From positions 248,001 to 312,000 of the forward strand of contig JAXHMA010000001.1 of NCBI GenBank assembly GCA_034521835.1: DNA of 64,000 nucleotides, in the 5' to 3' direction. How positions within the stretch are numbered: position 1 is the first letter of the stretch; each line of letters opens with the position of its first letter. Positions 31,062-40,023 of the stretch are shown here, piece after piece. A program made the position numbers and the translations under genes. Under the pieces are notes generated by a model. It was not told where the DNA came from and searched no databases. It saw only the letters and a program-made list of their open reading frames with translations. This DNA comes from JAMQKA01 sp034521835 (GTDB lineage Bacteria; Bacteroidota; Rhodothermia; Balneolales; Balneolaceae).

Positions 31062-32513
31062 TTATTGCATGTTTTCTTGGTTGATCAAGCTGTCAAGTAT
31101 GCGGTCCAGGTTGAATGAAGGGCGTACATCGTTGTAGCGTTCAATGTTGCCCTGTCGGTTGACCAAAATATAGAACGGTATTCCCCCGCCGCGGTATTTT
31201 GAAAATGTTTGCTGGTCGAATCCATTACCGCCATAGAGTTGAACCCATGGATTTTCAAAACGATTCAAGGCGCGTCGCCAGGTAAGGCTGTCTTCCTCAA
31301 TTGAAATGGCCACAATTTCGAAATTTTCACGCGAATACTTGTTATAGAGATCCCGCATATGAGGGAACTCATCAAGGCAGGGAATGCACCAGGCGGCCCA
31401 GAAATCCAGCAGTACATATTTACCCTTAAAATCATCCATTGCAACGATTTCGCCATTTTGATTGGGTAGGACAAAATCCACGGCCGGTTGACCCGGGGAA
31501 ACACTTTTTACCTCTTGGTAAAAGTTTTTGAGGAAAGAGGTGTACTTAGTGAATTCACTGAATTCCTGCAGGTATTCAGTATAGCTGGGTTTGGCCACTT
31601 CCGGCGACATCTCACCGATGCGTTCAGCAATAAGGTGCATGCGTGCATAGGCCAAAGCCCGCCGACTGTTGATATGCTGTAGAACTGACGTACGGGCAGA
31701 ATCCATGGTCTGGTATCCCAGGCGTTTAATATCGTACTGCATCAATTCCTGGTCGTACTTTTCTTCAAGACGCTGCTCAACTCCAAAAGTATTGGCATAG
31801 GCGTTGGTAAAATCCCGGATGCCCGCACGCTGATTCTTGAGTATTTCAAAGGTAAAAAAGTTGTACTTTTCTGCTTTTTCAATGACCCGCTGGCGCTCTG
31901 CTTCAGCATCAAATTGGGGGGCGCCCCGTTTGTGGGAGATCCACTCCAGTCGCTTCACAAGGTATTCACCAATCGCCTTGTGGTAGTAAATTTCAAGAGG
32001 AGTATCTCCAAGATTCCGTTTGGCTATGGTGATGCGATTTTTGTAGAGATCCAGTACATCAGTCTGCTCGCCTTCCCGGAAAGCAGCCATATACTGGTCA
32101 ATAGAGCGCTGAATTTTTTGCTCGGATGTACGATACCGGGCGTACATTTGGTCCCAGTTGTGCGCATAGCCCTGAACTGATACCGAATCTGGGAAATGAG
32201 CCCGGCGAATGGTGATAGTTATCTCATTCCCGGGTTCCGCCACCACAGGATAAGAGGTATCATCAATAAAGAGCTGGAGAACCTGGGTGGAATCTACTGG
32301 GATTGAGGTACTGAACTTTCCTTCTGAATTAGGCGAAAGTGGAAACTGCTTTTTTGGGGTGTATTTATAGTGCAGGGGCTGCTTTTCGATATAAAACTCG
32401 GAGGACCCGACATAGTCCATACTTCCGTTGATGGTAATGCTATTCTGCTCGGAGCAACCGAACAGGCTCAGCAGCAAGATCAAAGGAAGTAGCAGAGGGC
32501 CCAAATTTTTCAT
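31062..32513 (-). CDS. TlpA-like thioredoxin-fold lipoprotein
   Basis: 483 residues. Lipoprotein signal MKNLGPLLLPLILLLSLFGC. The first 110 residues resemble the DUF4369-type beta domain, and a helical middle part follows. The C-terminal 140 residues are a TlpA/ResA-like thioredoxin domain with active site WAAWCIPC and cis-Pro in GIPFYILV. Such proteins in Bacteroidota are anchored in the envelope and probably reduce or isomerise disulfides. It is 66 bp upstream of the GH3 lipoprotein gene on the same strand, so the two may share a transcript. No frame problems. Confidence 0.88.
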   Translation of the reverse strand: MKNLGPLLLPLILLLSLFGCSEQNSITINGSMDYVGSSEFYIEKQPLHYKYTPKKQFPLSPNSEGKFSTSIPVDSTQVLQLFIDDTSYPVVAEPGNEITITIRRAHFPDSVSVQGYAHNWDQMYARYRTSEQKIQRSIDQYMAAFREGEQTDVLDLYKNRITIAKRNLGDTPLEIYYHKAIGEYLVKRLEWISHKRGAPQFDAEAERQRVIEKAEKYNFFTFEILKNQRAGIRDFTNAYANTFGVEQRLEEKYDQELMQYDIKRLGYQTMDSARTSVLQHINSRRALAYARMHLIAERIGEMSPEVAKPSYTEYLQEFSEFTKYTSFLKNFYQEVKSVSPGQPAVDFVLPNQNGEIVAMDDFKGKYVLLDFWAAWCIPCLDEFPHMRDLYNKYSRENFEIVAISIEEDSLTWRRALNRFENPWVQLYGGNGFDQQTFSKYRGGGIPFYILVNRQGNIERYNDVRPSFNLDRILDSLINQENMQ

Positions 32514-32954
32514 AATGGTCTACCATGTTTAGATTTTCTTATACAACCTAAGAAAATGAAAATATTCATAAGGGTAGCGAATGTTAACAAACATTTACGG
32601 AGTGATTCATCGGATTTAAAGAATTTAAAATTCATAACCGATAAATCGGCCACCTCAAACTGGTGATGCTGAAATAGATGGCAGGACAGAGTCAATTCTT
32701 GATTCATTTTTAAGCAGAGATTAAATTGATTTTTTTGTAACAATTCCGGAGGCGCTTACTCTTATAACAAGAAGATCGTAAGAAGAGAGAATCATCATTA
32801 TAGATAAAATAAAAACCCCAAAAGTATTACCTGATGAACAACTTCAATATGTATTTTAATTTATATGTAGAACACTTTTATATAATACGTTCTTAATACA
32901 TCAAAACATCATAAATATTATTTACAGATAAAATAAACCTTAATTTACAAGAAT
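32514..32954. other. 441-bp AT-rich region without a convincing gene
   Basis: Open frames here are short and poor in coding character (one of 77 codons on the minus strand has no recognisable features). A TATAAT stands at 32881-32886, 69 bp before the TPR gene, but I see no matching -35 element. It is the divergent promoter region between the TlpA-like gene and the TPR gene. Confidence 0.5.
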
Positions 32955-33686
32955 ATGAATGAGAGCAACAGGAATAACAAATTAGAGAATAGGATTGATC
33001 AGTATGTAAATGGTCAGTTATCCCAGGATGAAGTTGATGAATTATGGTCAGAATTAATTCAAGACGGGGAAAAACTGGATTATCTCAAGACTGTAGCAAA
33101 TACGAAAGCGGTAGTTGAATCAGAACATGAGAAGGCCAAGGTGTTCAGTCTTAAGAAGACATGGGCGTACGCTGCAGCTGCCGTTGTTATTTTACTGATT
33201 GGAGTTCTTACCGTACTGAACTATCCTACGTTTGAAACGGAGTCCGTGAAACCGATTGCCAGTATTGAGTTGGATTATTATAGATCTGAGGAAGGTGTGG
33301 CAACAGAACGTCCCGGGGCAGAAGTACTCAAAAATGCCCTTGCTCTCGCTAACCGGGGGAATACTAATGAAGCAATCATGATGCTGCAGCAGGCGCTTCA
33401 AAATGCAAACAACCCTTCATTGGCGGCAGAGCTAAATCTTAATATTGGTTCCCTCTACTATAATAACGGCGACTACCAGCAAGCGATCCAAAACTTTGAG
33501 GATGTTATCGAAAAGAAGCAAGCCGATATCCTGACTCGTGAAAAGGGATATTGGTATCTCGGCAACGCTTACTTTCAACTCAACCAGTTGGATAAGGCAC
33601 GCCAAGCTATAGAAAATGCTTATGAATTGAACGGTGCCTATCGACGGGTAGCCAAGCATTATCTCGATGCGCTGGCAAGTGTTTAA
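32955..33686 (+). CDS. membrane-anchored TPR protein with anti-sigma-like N-terminus
   Basis: 243 residues. The first 60 (RIDQYVNGQLSQDEVDELW region) resemble the cytoplasmic heads of Bacteroidota anti-sigma factors, which is similarity of style and not a sure match. One helix (about residues 70-88, YAAAAVVILLIGVLTVL) is followed by a periplasmic part with at least three TPR-like repeats (AELNLNIGSLYYNNGDYQQA, GYWYLGNAYFQLNQLDKA). A topology of inner head and outer TPR suits signal transfer across the membrane. The TPR-CHAT gene converges on it and an ECF-like sigma factor lies 5 kb away. Confidence 0.75.
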   Translation: MNESNRNNKLENRIDQYVNGQLSQDEVDELWSELIQDGEKLDYLKTVANTKAVVESEHEKAKVFSLKKTWAYAAAAVVILLIGVLTVLNYPTFETESVKPIASIELDYYRSEEGVATERPGAEVLKNALALANRGNTNEAIMMLQQALQNANNPSLAAELNLNIGSLYYNNGDYQQAIQNFEDVIEKKQADILTREKGYWYLGNAYFQLNQLDKARQAIENAYELNGAYRRVAKHYLDALASV

Positions 33687-33744
33687 CGTAAATTATGGCA
33701 CAGTAAAGAAGCCATTTTGAAATTTACGATGGTGACGACAAATG

Positions 33745-33782
33745 AAAGCCCCGATTGAAAGATTTCAATCGGGGCTTTTTTT
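33745..33782 (+). terminator. rho-independent terminator after the TPR gene
   Basis: AAAGCCCCGATTGAAA pairs with TTTCAATCGGGGCTTT around a short loop and runs into seven or more T. It lies between the convergent TPR and CHAT genes. Its reverse arm is followed by only three T, so it acts mainly on the plus strand. Confidence 0.92.
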
Positions 33783-33855
33783 GTGAAATAGTAAAATGAT
33801 TAATGTTTATGACTCAAGGGAGATTGTTAAACATAATCGATCCTGAGTTCAGCAA

Positions 33856-36800
33856 TTATCCCTTTCTTTGTGTAGCATACGAAAGTCCGGCCATTAATAT
33901 CAGGTAGGCCATGAAGCCAGCAGCAAAGATCGAATTTGAGGATTTGTACGGTTCAATAACAGGTCTGCTGCTACCGATCAGCATGTAGGGACCCCAATAA
34001 TGTGGGTTGGCGTTTTTCTGTTTCAGAAAGTGTACTTTTGCTTTCCGTAACGCTTCCGATTTGGAATCACCATCATTTAATGATGTATAAAATTGCACGG
34101 CAAAATCGGACGCCATCATATCATTTACTGACCAGAGATTGAGCACCAGGCTCTGCGCTCCCGCAAAACGAAGGGCCCGGCTTATTCCCACGATACCAGA
34201 GCCCTGCAGGTACGATCCTGATCCTGATTCACAAGAGTTCAGCATGATCAGTTCGTTGTTAAGGTTCATCTCAAATAGCTCATAGGCAAAAATCTGATTA
34301 CTGAACTGCTCTTGTTCGGTACTATCTCCCGGAGCACTCATATAAATAGTGGAAAACAGGGGATCGCTTTCAGAAACAGTACTATGAGTTGCGAGATGTA
34401 ATATCCGTGTGTCTGGAGCCATTTGACGGAATGCGGTTTCGGTTGACTGTTCCTCAACTAAGGTGCGACGCTGATCAAAATTTTGAAGGGCATCGGAAAT
34501 CAGGTTAACCTCCGTTGAGGCGTAGGGCAGAGGCATCAAGTCAGATTTTGAATCCTCGAACGTGGAGATGCCAAATCCAACATAATCCCAGGTGAACGAC
34601 CGCTCGGCTTCAGAGCTGTAAACCAGCTCATTGAGCGAAGTCAAATATTCGGTTTGGTATTCTTCTATGATATAGGAGGTGCCCCCATAACTATAGCTGT
34701 GTGCGGGCTTTGTGGTTGGTATGATATCCATCGGCAGCTGAAAGAGGTAGCTGTCGGGAATCAGGATGATATTTTCGGCATAAATTGGCAGGTCGGAAAT
34801 ATTAAGTATATCTCCAATTTCATAGAGTTGATTGAGATCAGTACTACCGGTGGCAAGTCCTTCAATCGACTGCTCAAACAGGTTGCGGGTGGTTTGATCA
34901 AGATCGACGGTTTCGATCTCTATAGCGCGCCGGGTAACCTGGGCAATGTAGTAGGTATTCTCAAGCCCTGTTATATGCAACACCAAATCTTGCGGTTTCA
35001 ATCGATGCTGAATTTGCTGAATATGTTGAATGGAGGGTTGATCAGAGTAGCTTGATATTTTGCGATCAAGTGTACGTTTTTGGGCGTTCAATCTGTCAAT
35101 TTTACTTTGGAGCTCTACGCTCAATTCACCAGAGGTGCTCAGTTGCTGTTTACGCAGTTGGTCTAACTGGCTGGTGAGGTTTCGATACTGCGTAAGCTCC
35201 GATTCATTAAGCTGGGTGGATTTTACCATCGGATCCTGGAAGAGATCCGCATCGTTGATTGTTTTCAGTTTGTCAAGGGTTAAAACGGCTTCGTCATGAC
35301 GATTTGACCCGATCAACAGATCGACATACTGCTGGAAGGCATTAATGTATTCAGGTTCTATGTTCCAAAAACCTGATTGAATATCGGTACTGTTTTTAAC
35401 CCAGTCGATGACTCGTTGCACTGTCGGTTTAAGAATCTCATATGCTTTATCTGATTGCCCTGTCTGAGCCAAGAAATTTGCTTCTAGTGTCTTGGCTTTG
35501 ACAATTTAAAAAGTATAGTGGCGTAAGATCTGAATTGGCTATCTCATTGACTATAGGTTTTGCTTCATCTATGTTATTTAATTTCAGCAAAATTTTCGCT
35601 TGGTCAATTCTGGCATCTAAATAACTTTTATCATTCTCTCTATCCGTTGCGAGTTGTTCAATTTCTTGATAAAGCTTGAGGGCTTGTCTAAGTTTATTTT
35701 GTTGCTCTTGAAGTTTTGCTTTTTCACGTAGTAAAATAGTGTATTGAATGAAGCTCTGATCAGGATCGATTATTTTTTGAGACTTTTCAAAGTAAACACT
35801 GGCTGAATCTGGGTTCGATTTCATATCTCGGTAAAAATACGCCTAACGACGTATAGATAGAGGCTAGATCATCAGTCTCACTATATTCTTGTGCTAGTTT
35901 TTTAGCTCTTTTTATATAGGTGAGTGCAGCTTCTTGATTTTCATTTTGGCGGTAATATATATGCAGATTTCTTAAAATTTTATATTGGTGGGGGTAATTA
36001 TTTTGGCTTTTTGCAAGTTCAAGTGCCCTAAACTGTATATTTAAGTACTGATCAAAATGTCCGCTCTTTAAATGGGTTAAACTAAGATTAGTGTAAAGGC
36101 TGGATCTGTTAACTTCAATTTCTTCCTTCTGAGCTCGATCTAATACTGTTTGATAGATTTTCTGGGCTTCAAATATTTTTCCAATTCTATAGAGATAAAT
36201 ACCCTGTTTTTCTAGGAGACTTAACTCTTTTTGTTCATAGCCTAAAAACTTTGTGAGTGGAATCGAAAACTCTCTCAGTATCTCCAATCCCTTGTCATAG
36301 AGCCCAAGAGTGTACATCGTATAAGCCCAAAACTGGTAAATATTAGCTTTTATGTCTGAGATGGGGAAAAGTCGTTCTTGGGTGAGATCAGCATGCAGGT
36401 GCTGTGCCTTGGAATATTGATTTGTAAGGTACAAAGCTCTCAGAAGGGAAATTAATGCTAATGAACTTTCCAACGACTGTGGATTAAATTTTAAATCCTG
36501 CTGATACCAATCATTCGCGATTTTTTGATAATAATGCTTCGTTATAATGTTATTAGATATGGCCTGATTGCTAAAAAGCAGCAGATAATGTGCAAATAAG
36601 AACCGATCATTGGGAAGGATGTGGGTATCTATAGAATCCTTGGCGATTACCCTAGATATTAATGATTTAAAATCGACTCCTTGTTGATTTTGAATTTCAA
36701 ACCTGGATTCAAAATTAGATAGCACAGTTTGCTGTCTGTCTGGATCGCTTGTTTTAAGTAGAGCCGCTAATAGCAGGTTTGAGGTTCCCAGATGAGTGGA

Positions 36801-37088
36801 AAGTTTTGCTAATCGGTCTCCGAAAGAAGTATCGCTGCAGAAGGGGTCTTGTAAGTCTCTGAATTCTTCAACCTCTTTTGATTTTTGGTTTATGTATTCC
36901 AGAATTTTCGGTTTATGCTCATTTTCACAAAGTCTGGCCAACGCCCATACGTGGATTTCTGAATTATTGGCGTTTTGTATTTGCTCCAGATAATAATTCG
37001 CTTGTTCTAAAGCTTGGTCAGCAAGAGAAGTGGTCTCCTGAGGTTGAGCAAATAGGCTCAAGAGTATAAAGACTGATGCCAAGAGCAT
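33856..37088 (-). CDS. secreted, membrane-anchored TPR-CHAT (caspase-like) protein (two frameshifts)
   Basis: About 1,077 residues. A signal peptide (MLLASVFILLSLFAQ) starts it. A long helical region follows with TPR-like repeats (for example HYKILRNLHIYYRQN). The C-terminal CHAT peptidase domain has the His/Cys dyad in LHLATHS (codon 34384-34386) and MLNSCESGSG (codon 34231-34233). Last comes one membrane helix (IFAAGFMAYLILMAGLSYA) and a basic tail. The CHAT domain should therefore lie outside the cytoplasm. Breaks: near 35840 one extra T in a T run (restores GVFYRDMKSNPDSA), and near 35500 before AKTLEANFLAQTGQ. CHAT proteases are often gated by fused or partner domains; the target here is unknown. 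Base composition of its 5' half is distinctly AT-rich. Confidence 0.87.
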
Positions 37089-37232
37089 AATGGAATAATT
37101 TTACAAAAGCAGATTGCTAAGAGTCATCTATTGAAACGGTACCATAACTATATAAAATATCCATTGTTATAAATAATAATTCTAATTAAAAATTTTTGGT
37201 CTCTCTGTAGAAAAATGGGTTTCGGGTTGCGG

Positions 37233-37451
37233 CTATTCGTCCTCATCGAGGGTGGGCTTGTCGTAGATCGGCTGCACATCGTCCTTGTTGCCGAAGGTTT
37301 CGGGGGCCGGCTGGTCGGGCTGGCTGACGGCAGCGGGCGGCGTGGGCTGCTCGGAGAAGGTGGCGTCGGTGACCGACCCGCAGGCGGTGGCCAGGGCCAG
37401 GATCAGGGAGAGGGCGAACGTTTTGGTGGTGAAGGCTTTGAAAGTTTTCAT
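37233..37451 (-). CDS. tandem lipoprotein, copy 1
   Basis: 72 residues. Lipoprotein signal MKTFKAFTTKTFALSLILAL with lipobox LATAC (Cys 24). The mature part is short, Pro/Gln-rich (SEQPTPPAAVSQPDQP) and ends in an acidic tail (IYDKPTLDEDE). No domain is recognisable. This copy is nearest the CHAT gene, which starts 144 bp downstream on the same strand. It differs from copy 2 only near its C-terminus (K for R in YDKP). Confidence 0.72.
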   Translation of the reverse strand: MKTFKAFTTKTFALSLILALATACGSVTDATFSEQPTPPAAVSQPDQPAPETFGNKDDVQPIYDKPTLDEDE

Positions 37452-37512
37452 AACAGGTAGATGGTTTTAAAAAGGTTGACAGAAAGTTTGGTTGTCGAAT
37501 CGGGGGTTCCGG

Positions 37513-37731
37513 TTACTCATCCTCATCGAGGGTGGGCCGGTCGTAGATCGGCTGCACGTCGTCCTTGTTGCCGAAGGTTTCGGGGGCCGGCTGGTCGGGC
37601 TGGCTGACGGCAGCGGGCGGCGTGGGCTGCTCGGAGAAGGTGGCGTCGGTGACCGACCCGCAGGCGGTGGCCAGGGCCAGGATCAGGGAGAGGGCGAACG
37701 TTTTGGTGGTGAAGGCTTTGAAAGTTTTCAT
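37513..37731 (-). CDS. tandem lipoprotein, copy 2
   Basis: 72 residues, same lipobox and layout as copy 1. It is a hybrid: its start (MKTFKAF) and the QPTPP segment match copy 1, while its end (YDRP) and the following spacer match copy 3. By eye, bases 37279-37578 and 37559-37858 are identical at an offset of 280, which marks this copy as the product of the latest duplication. Confidence 0.72.
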   Translation of the reverse strand: MKTFKAFTTKTFALSLILALATACGSVTDATFSEQPTPPAAVSQPDQPAPETFGNKDDVQPIYDRPTLDEDE

Positions 37732-37792
37732 AACAGGTAGATGGTTTTAAAAAGGTTGACAGAAAGTTTGGTTGTCGAATCGGGGGTTCCGG

Positions 37793-38011
37793 TTACTCAT
37801 CCTCATCGAGGGTGGGCCGGTCGTAGATCGGCTGCACGTCGTCCTTGTTGCCGAAGGTCTCGGGGGCCGGCTGGTCGGGCTGGCTGACGGCAGCGGGTGG
37901 TGCGGGCTGCTCGGAGAAGGTGGCGTCGGTGACCGACCCGCAGGCGGTGGCCAGGGCCGGGATCAGGGAGAGTGCGAACGTTTTGGTGGTGATGGCTTTG
38001 AAATTAGTCAT
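37793..38011 (-). CDS. tandem lipoprotein, copy 3
   Basis: 72 residues starting MTNFKAITTKTFALSLIPAL, lipobox LATAC, QPAPP in the linker and YDRP near the end. The frame is open 36 codons further upstream, but the lipoprotein start at 38011 is chosen by alignment with the other copies. A proline in the hydrophobic core (SLIPAL) is unique to this copy and could weaken export. Confidence 0.7.
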   Translation of the reverse strand: MTNFKAITTKTFALSLIPALATACGSVTDATFSEQPAPPAAVSQPDQPAPETFGNKDDVQPIYDRPTLDEDE

Positions 38012-38063
38012 AATGGTAGATGGTTTATCAGGTTGAAAAAAGTGATTGAGTTTCGGGTTGCGG

Positions 38064-38282
38064 CTATTCATCCTCATCGAGGGTTGGCTTGTCGTAGATC
38101 GGCTGCACGTCGTCGTCATTGCCGAAGGTTTCGGGGGCCGGCTGGTCAGGCTGGCTGACGGCAGCGGGTGGTGCGGGCTGCTCGGAGAAGGTGGCGTCGG
38201 TGACCAAGCCGCAGGCGGTGGCCAGGGCCAGGATCAGGGAGAGGGCAAACGTTTTGGTGGTGAAGGCTTTGAAATTAGTCAT
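38064..38282 (-). CDS. tandem lipoprotein, copy 4 (promoter-proximal)
   Basis: 72 residues starting MTNFKAFTTKTFALSLILAL, lipobox LATAC, then LV in place of SV after CG. It has QPAPP, GNDDD in place of GNKDD, and YDKP near the end. It is the first gene of the minus-strand series and faces the divergent sigma-factor gene across 478 bp. The function of the family is unknown. Confidence 0.72.
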   Translation of the reverse strand: MTNFKAFTTKTFALSLILALATACGLVTDATFSEQPAPPAAVSQPDQPAPETFGNDDDVQPIYDKPTLDEDE

Positions 38283-38760
38283 AGTATAAATGCTGGTTTT
38301 GTAGTTGATAATTATGTTATGTAGTAGATGATGTTTCTGTAGAGGTCGGATAAGTTGTATTCTTATCCATAGAGTACAAGAGTTTTCAGTAGAGAGGCTG
38401 TTACAATAAAATGTGTATGCCTATTGATTTTATCGGGTAAATTATTTTTGTAACAATTTTATAGTCTAATATAAATTCAACATAAATCATTTTATTTATA
38501 AATTAATATAAAGTCATATATTATTTGACTGTTGTAAATAATATTATAAGTTAAATTTTATAATGAATCTAGTCTTGGTTTATGGTTTAATATTTCGTAA
38601 CTACAACGGTTGTTAGGGTCTGCAGATATATTTTGATCACCTTATTGACCACCCAATTCTAGTGTAAGAGTTCCCGGCAGGTAGGCCTTTAGTCATCGTA
38701 TAATGATATCCAGGGTTCTCCTTGAGGTGTGAATTTTGAAATAGGAAAACGTTAGTCCAA
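38283..38760. promoter_or_regulatory. 478-bp AT-rich divergent control region
   Basis: No gene seen. It lies between lipoprotein copy 4 (minus) and the sigma-factor gene (plus), so it should hold both promoters. It contains long A/T runs around 38440-38580. I could not identify a specific -35/-10 pair with confidence. If the sigma factor controls the array, its recognition site should be here. Confidence 0.5.
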
Positions 38761-39324
38761 TTGAATTCCAGAGTTGATTATTCTGAATTAGTTTTTGCCA
38801 TTCAGGAAGACCGGATGGATAAGGCCAATGAAGTGCTTAAGGAATTACTACCACGCTTAAAGGACTATCTTAAGGTGACGATGAATGCGGACGAGCAGGA
38901 TGCCGAGGAATGTGTGCAACAAGCAGTCTTAAATGTTTTCGAGCAGATCAGGAAAGACAATATTCGAAAGGAAAAATATATATTCATGTATATTTTAAGG
39001 GCATGTCGTCATGAATATATTCGGTACTCTAAAGACCGAAATAAATTTAACTCTCCTATCGAAGATCATGACCGGCACCTAGTTGAACCGGCCGATCAAT
39101 ACGAGGGGCTTCTGGAGGAAGACCGGCAGCTTATTTTGAAAAAATGCCTGGATGAATTAAGGCCCAAATCGCGTCGATTCATTAAGTTTTTTATTAATAA
39201 ACCAGAAGCATCAACCAAACAGGCCAGCGATCACTTTAATATTTCAGGAGCTAACGTACGCACTAAAAAATCCAGGATTCTTAGCAGGTTGCACCATTGT
39301 GTAAAGAAAAAATTAAATGAATAG
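38761..39324 (+). CDS. ECF-like sigma-70 family RNA polymerase sigma factor
   Basis: 187 residues. Region 2 is visible around DEQDAEECVQQAVLNVFEQI and the following aromatic stretch KYIFMYILRACRHEYIRY. Region 4 is a helix-turn-helix around ASTKQASDHFNISGANVRT followed by KKSRILSRLHH. Size and the lack of regions 1 and 3 fit the ECF group. The first possible codon is TTG at 38761, with AGGA about 13 bases upstream; the next ATG is at 38815 and would cut into region 2. No anti-sigma gene is adjacent on the same strand. The TPR protein at 33 kb is a candidate partner. Confidence 0.82.
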   Translation: MNSRVDYSELVFAIQEDRMDKANEVLKELLPRLKDYLKVTMNADEQDAEECVQQAVLNVFEQIRKDNIRKEKYIFMYILRACRHEYIRYSKDRNKFNSPIEDHDRHLVEPADQYEGLLEEDRQLILKKCLDELRPKSRRFIKFFINKPEASTKQASDHFNISGANVRTKKSRILSRLHHCVKKKLNE

Positions 39325-39348
39325 CTCTTGAACCATTCTTAAATTGAT

Positions 39349-40023
39349 CTATTCTGATAAATCCAGCACGTTATTTTCTACAACACCATAAATTCTATCT
39401 CCTGCTTTTGGCTTTATGACGTGCGTTCCGGTGAATTCGCCGAAAGCAGGCAGTATGCCCTGACGATCACCAAAGTAGAAGCAAGGTAATTTCATTGTCT
39501 GGCGAGCTTTCCCCCTGAGCTGAACAGCCGGATGGATATGCCCGCTCAGCAGGTAGTGCTTTTCTTCATTTTTGATCGATACGGCATTCAGATCATGGAC
39601 CAGCAGAAAAGGTTCGATACGAAGTTTGTGGAATAAATTGATACGGGAGGCATGATACGTATCGCTCTCCAGGATATCATGATTACCGATGACCAGCGTT
39701 ACCTCCATCGCAGAATGGCCCGATCGCCATTCAAAAAATTGGTCCCACTCAAGATTCTGTTTGCTGTGGAACAGGTCGCCCAAAATAATAAGGTGCTCAA
39801 CCTCAAATGACTCCAATAGGTCATCAAGTAGCTGAAAATTGGTGGCGTTAATCCGTCCGGGTACGGGAATTCCGTTCCTGCGGAAATGCCCGGCCTTGCC
39901 GAGGTGGGGATCCGCGATGAGTAACATTTTTTTCTTCTGCCAGTAGATCGCTTTCTGGGGTACCAACCACAATCGCTGATGCATTAGATTTACCCGCTTG
40001 GCAGTTTTTTCAAGATCAATCAT
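39349..40023 (-). CDS. pdeM: ligase-associated DNA damage response endonuclease PdeM
   Basis: 224 residues. Calcineurin-type metallophosphoesterase with the metal motifs LIADPHLGK, LGDLFHSK, VIGNHD and LSGHIHP. This family (PdeM) is a DNA endonuclease or phosphodiesterase found next to the ligase-associated helicase. Its start overlaps the helicase stop by four bases (ATGA), so the two are translationally coupled. That context makes the assignment firm. Confidence 0.9.
   Translation of the reverse strand: MIDLEKTAKRVNLMHQRLWLVPQKAIYWQKKKMLLIADPHLGKAGHFRRNGIPVPGRINATNFQLLDDLLESFEVEHLIILGDLFHSKQNLEWDQFFEWRSGHSAMEVTLVIGNHDILESDTYHASRINLFHKLRIEPFLLVHDLNAVSIKNEEKHYLLSGHIHPAVQLRGKARQTMKLPCFYFGDRQGILPAFGEFTGTHVIKPKAGDRIYGVVENNVLDLSE

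Larger units (their letters stand above)
37215..38290 (-). repeat. four tandem ~270-280 bp gene-containing repeats, GC-rich
   Basis: Unit spacing is 280, 280 and 271 bp (stops at 37233, 37513, 37793 and 38064). Each unit holds one lipoprotein gene and a short AT-rich spacer. The coding parts are clearly GC-rich, while the flanking CHAT 5' half and the 38.3-38.7 kb region are strongly AT-rich. Units 1 and 2 share spacers exactly. The pattern is a recent tandem gene amplification and not a CRISPR or VNTR of short motifs. Confidence 0.9.

Noticed and set aside
32510..32743. 77-codon minus-strand frame as a gene
   Set aside because: It spans the leader and upstream region of the TlpA-like lipoprotein gene, has no recognisable features and lies in AT-rich intergenic sequence.
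33856..37088. Type III-E CRISPR Craspase or gasdermin defence role for the CHAT protein
   Set aside because: No gRAMP/Cas7-11, crRNA array or gasdermin-like pore protein is present, and this CHAT protein is predicted to be exported.
37215..38324. CRISPR or short-motif VNTR at the repeat cluster
   Set aside because: Repeat units are about 270-280 bp, each with a complete lipoprotein gene. There are no 20-40 bp repeats with unique spacers and no cas genes.
37215..38324. Plus-strand open frames (Gly-rich, 81-128 codons) as genes
   Set aside because: They are exact mirrors of the minus-strand lipoproteins, which have a clear signal peptide and lipobox. GC-rich antisense frames stay open by chance.
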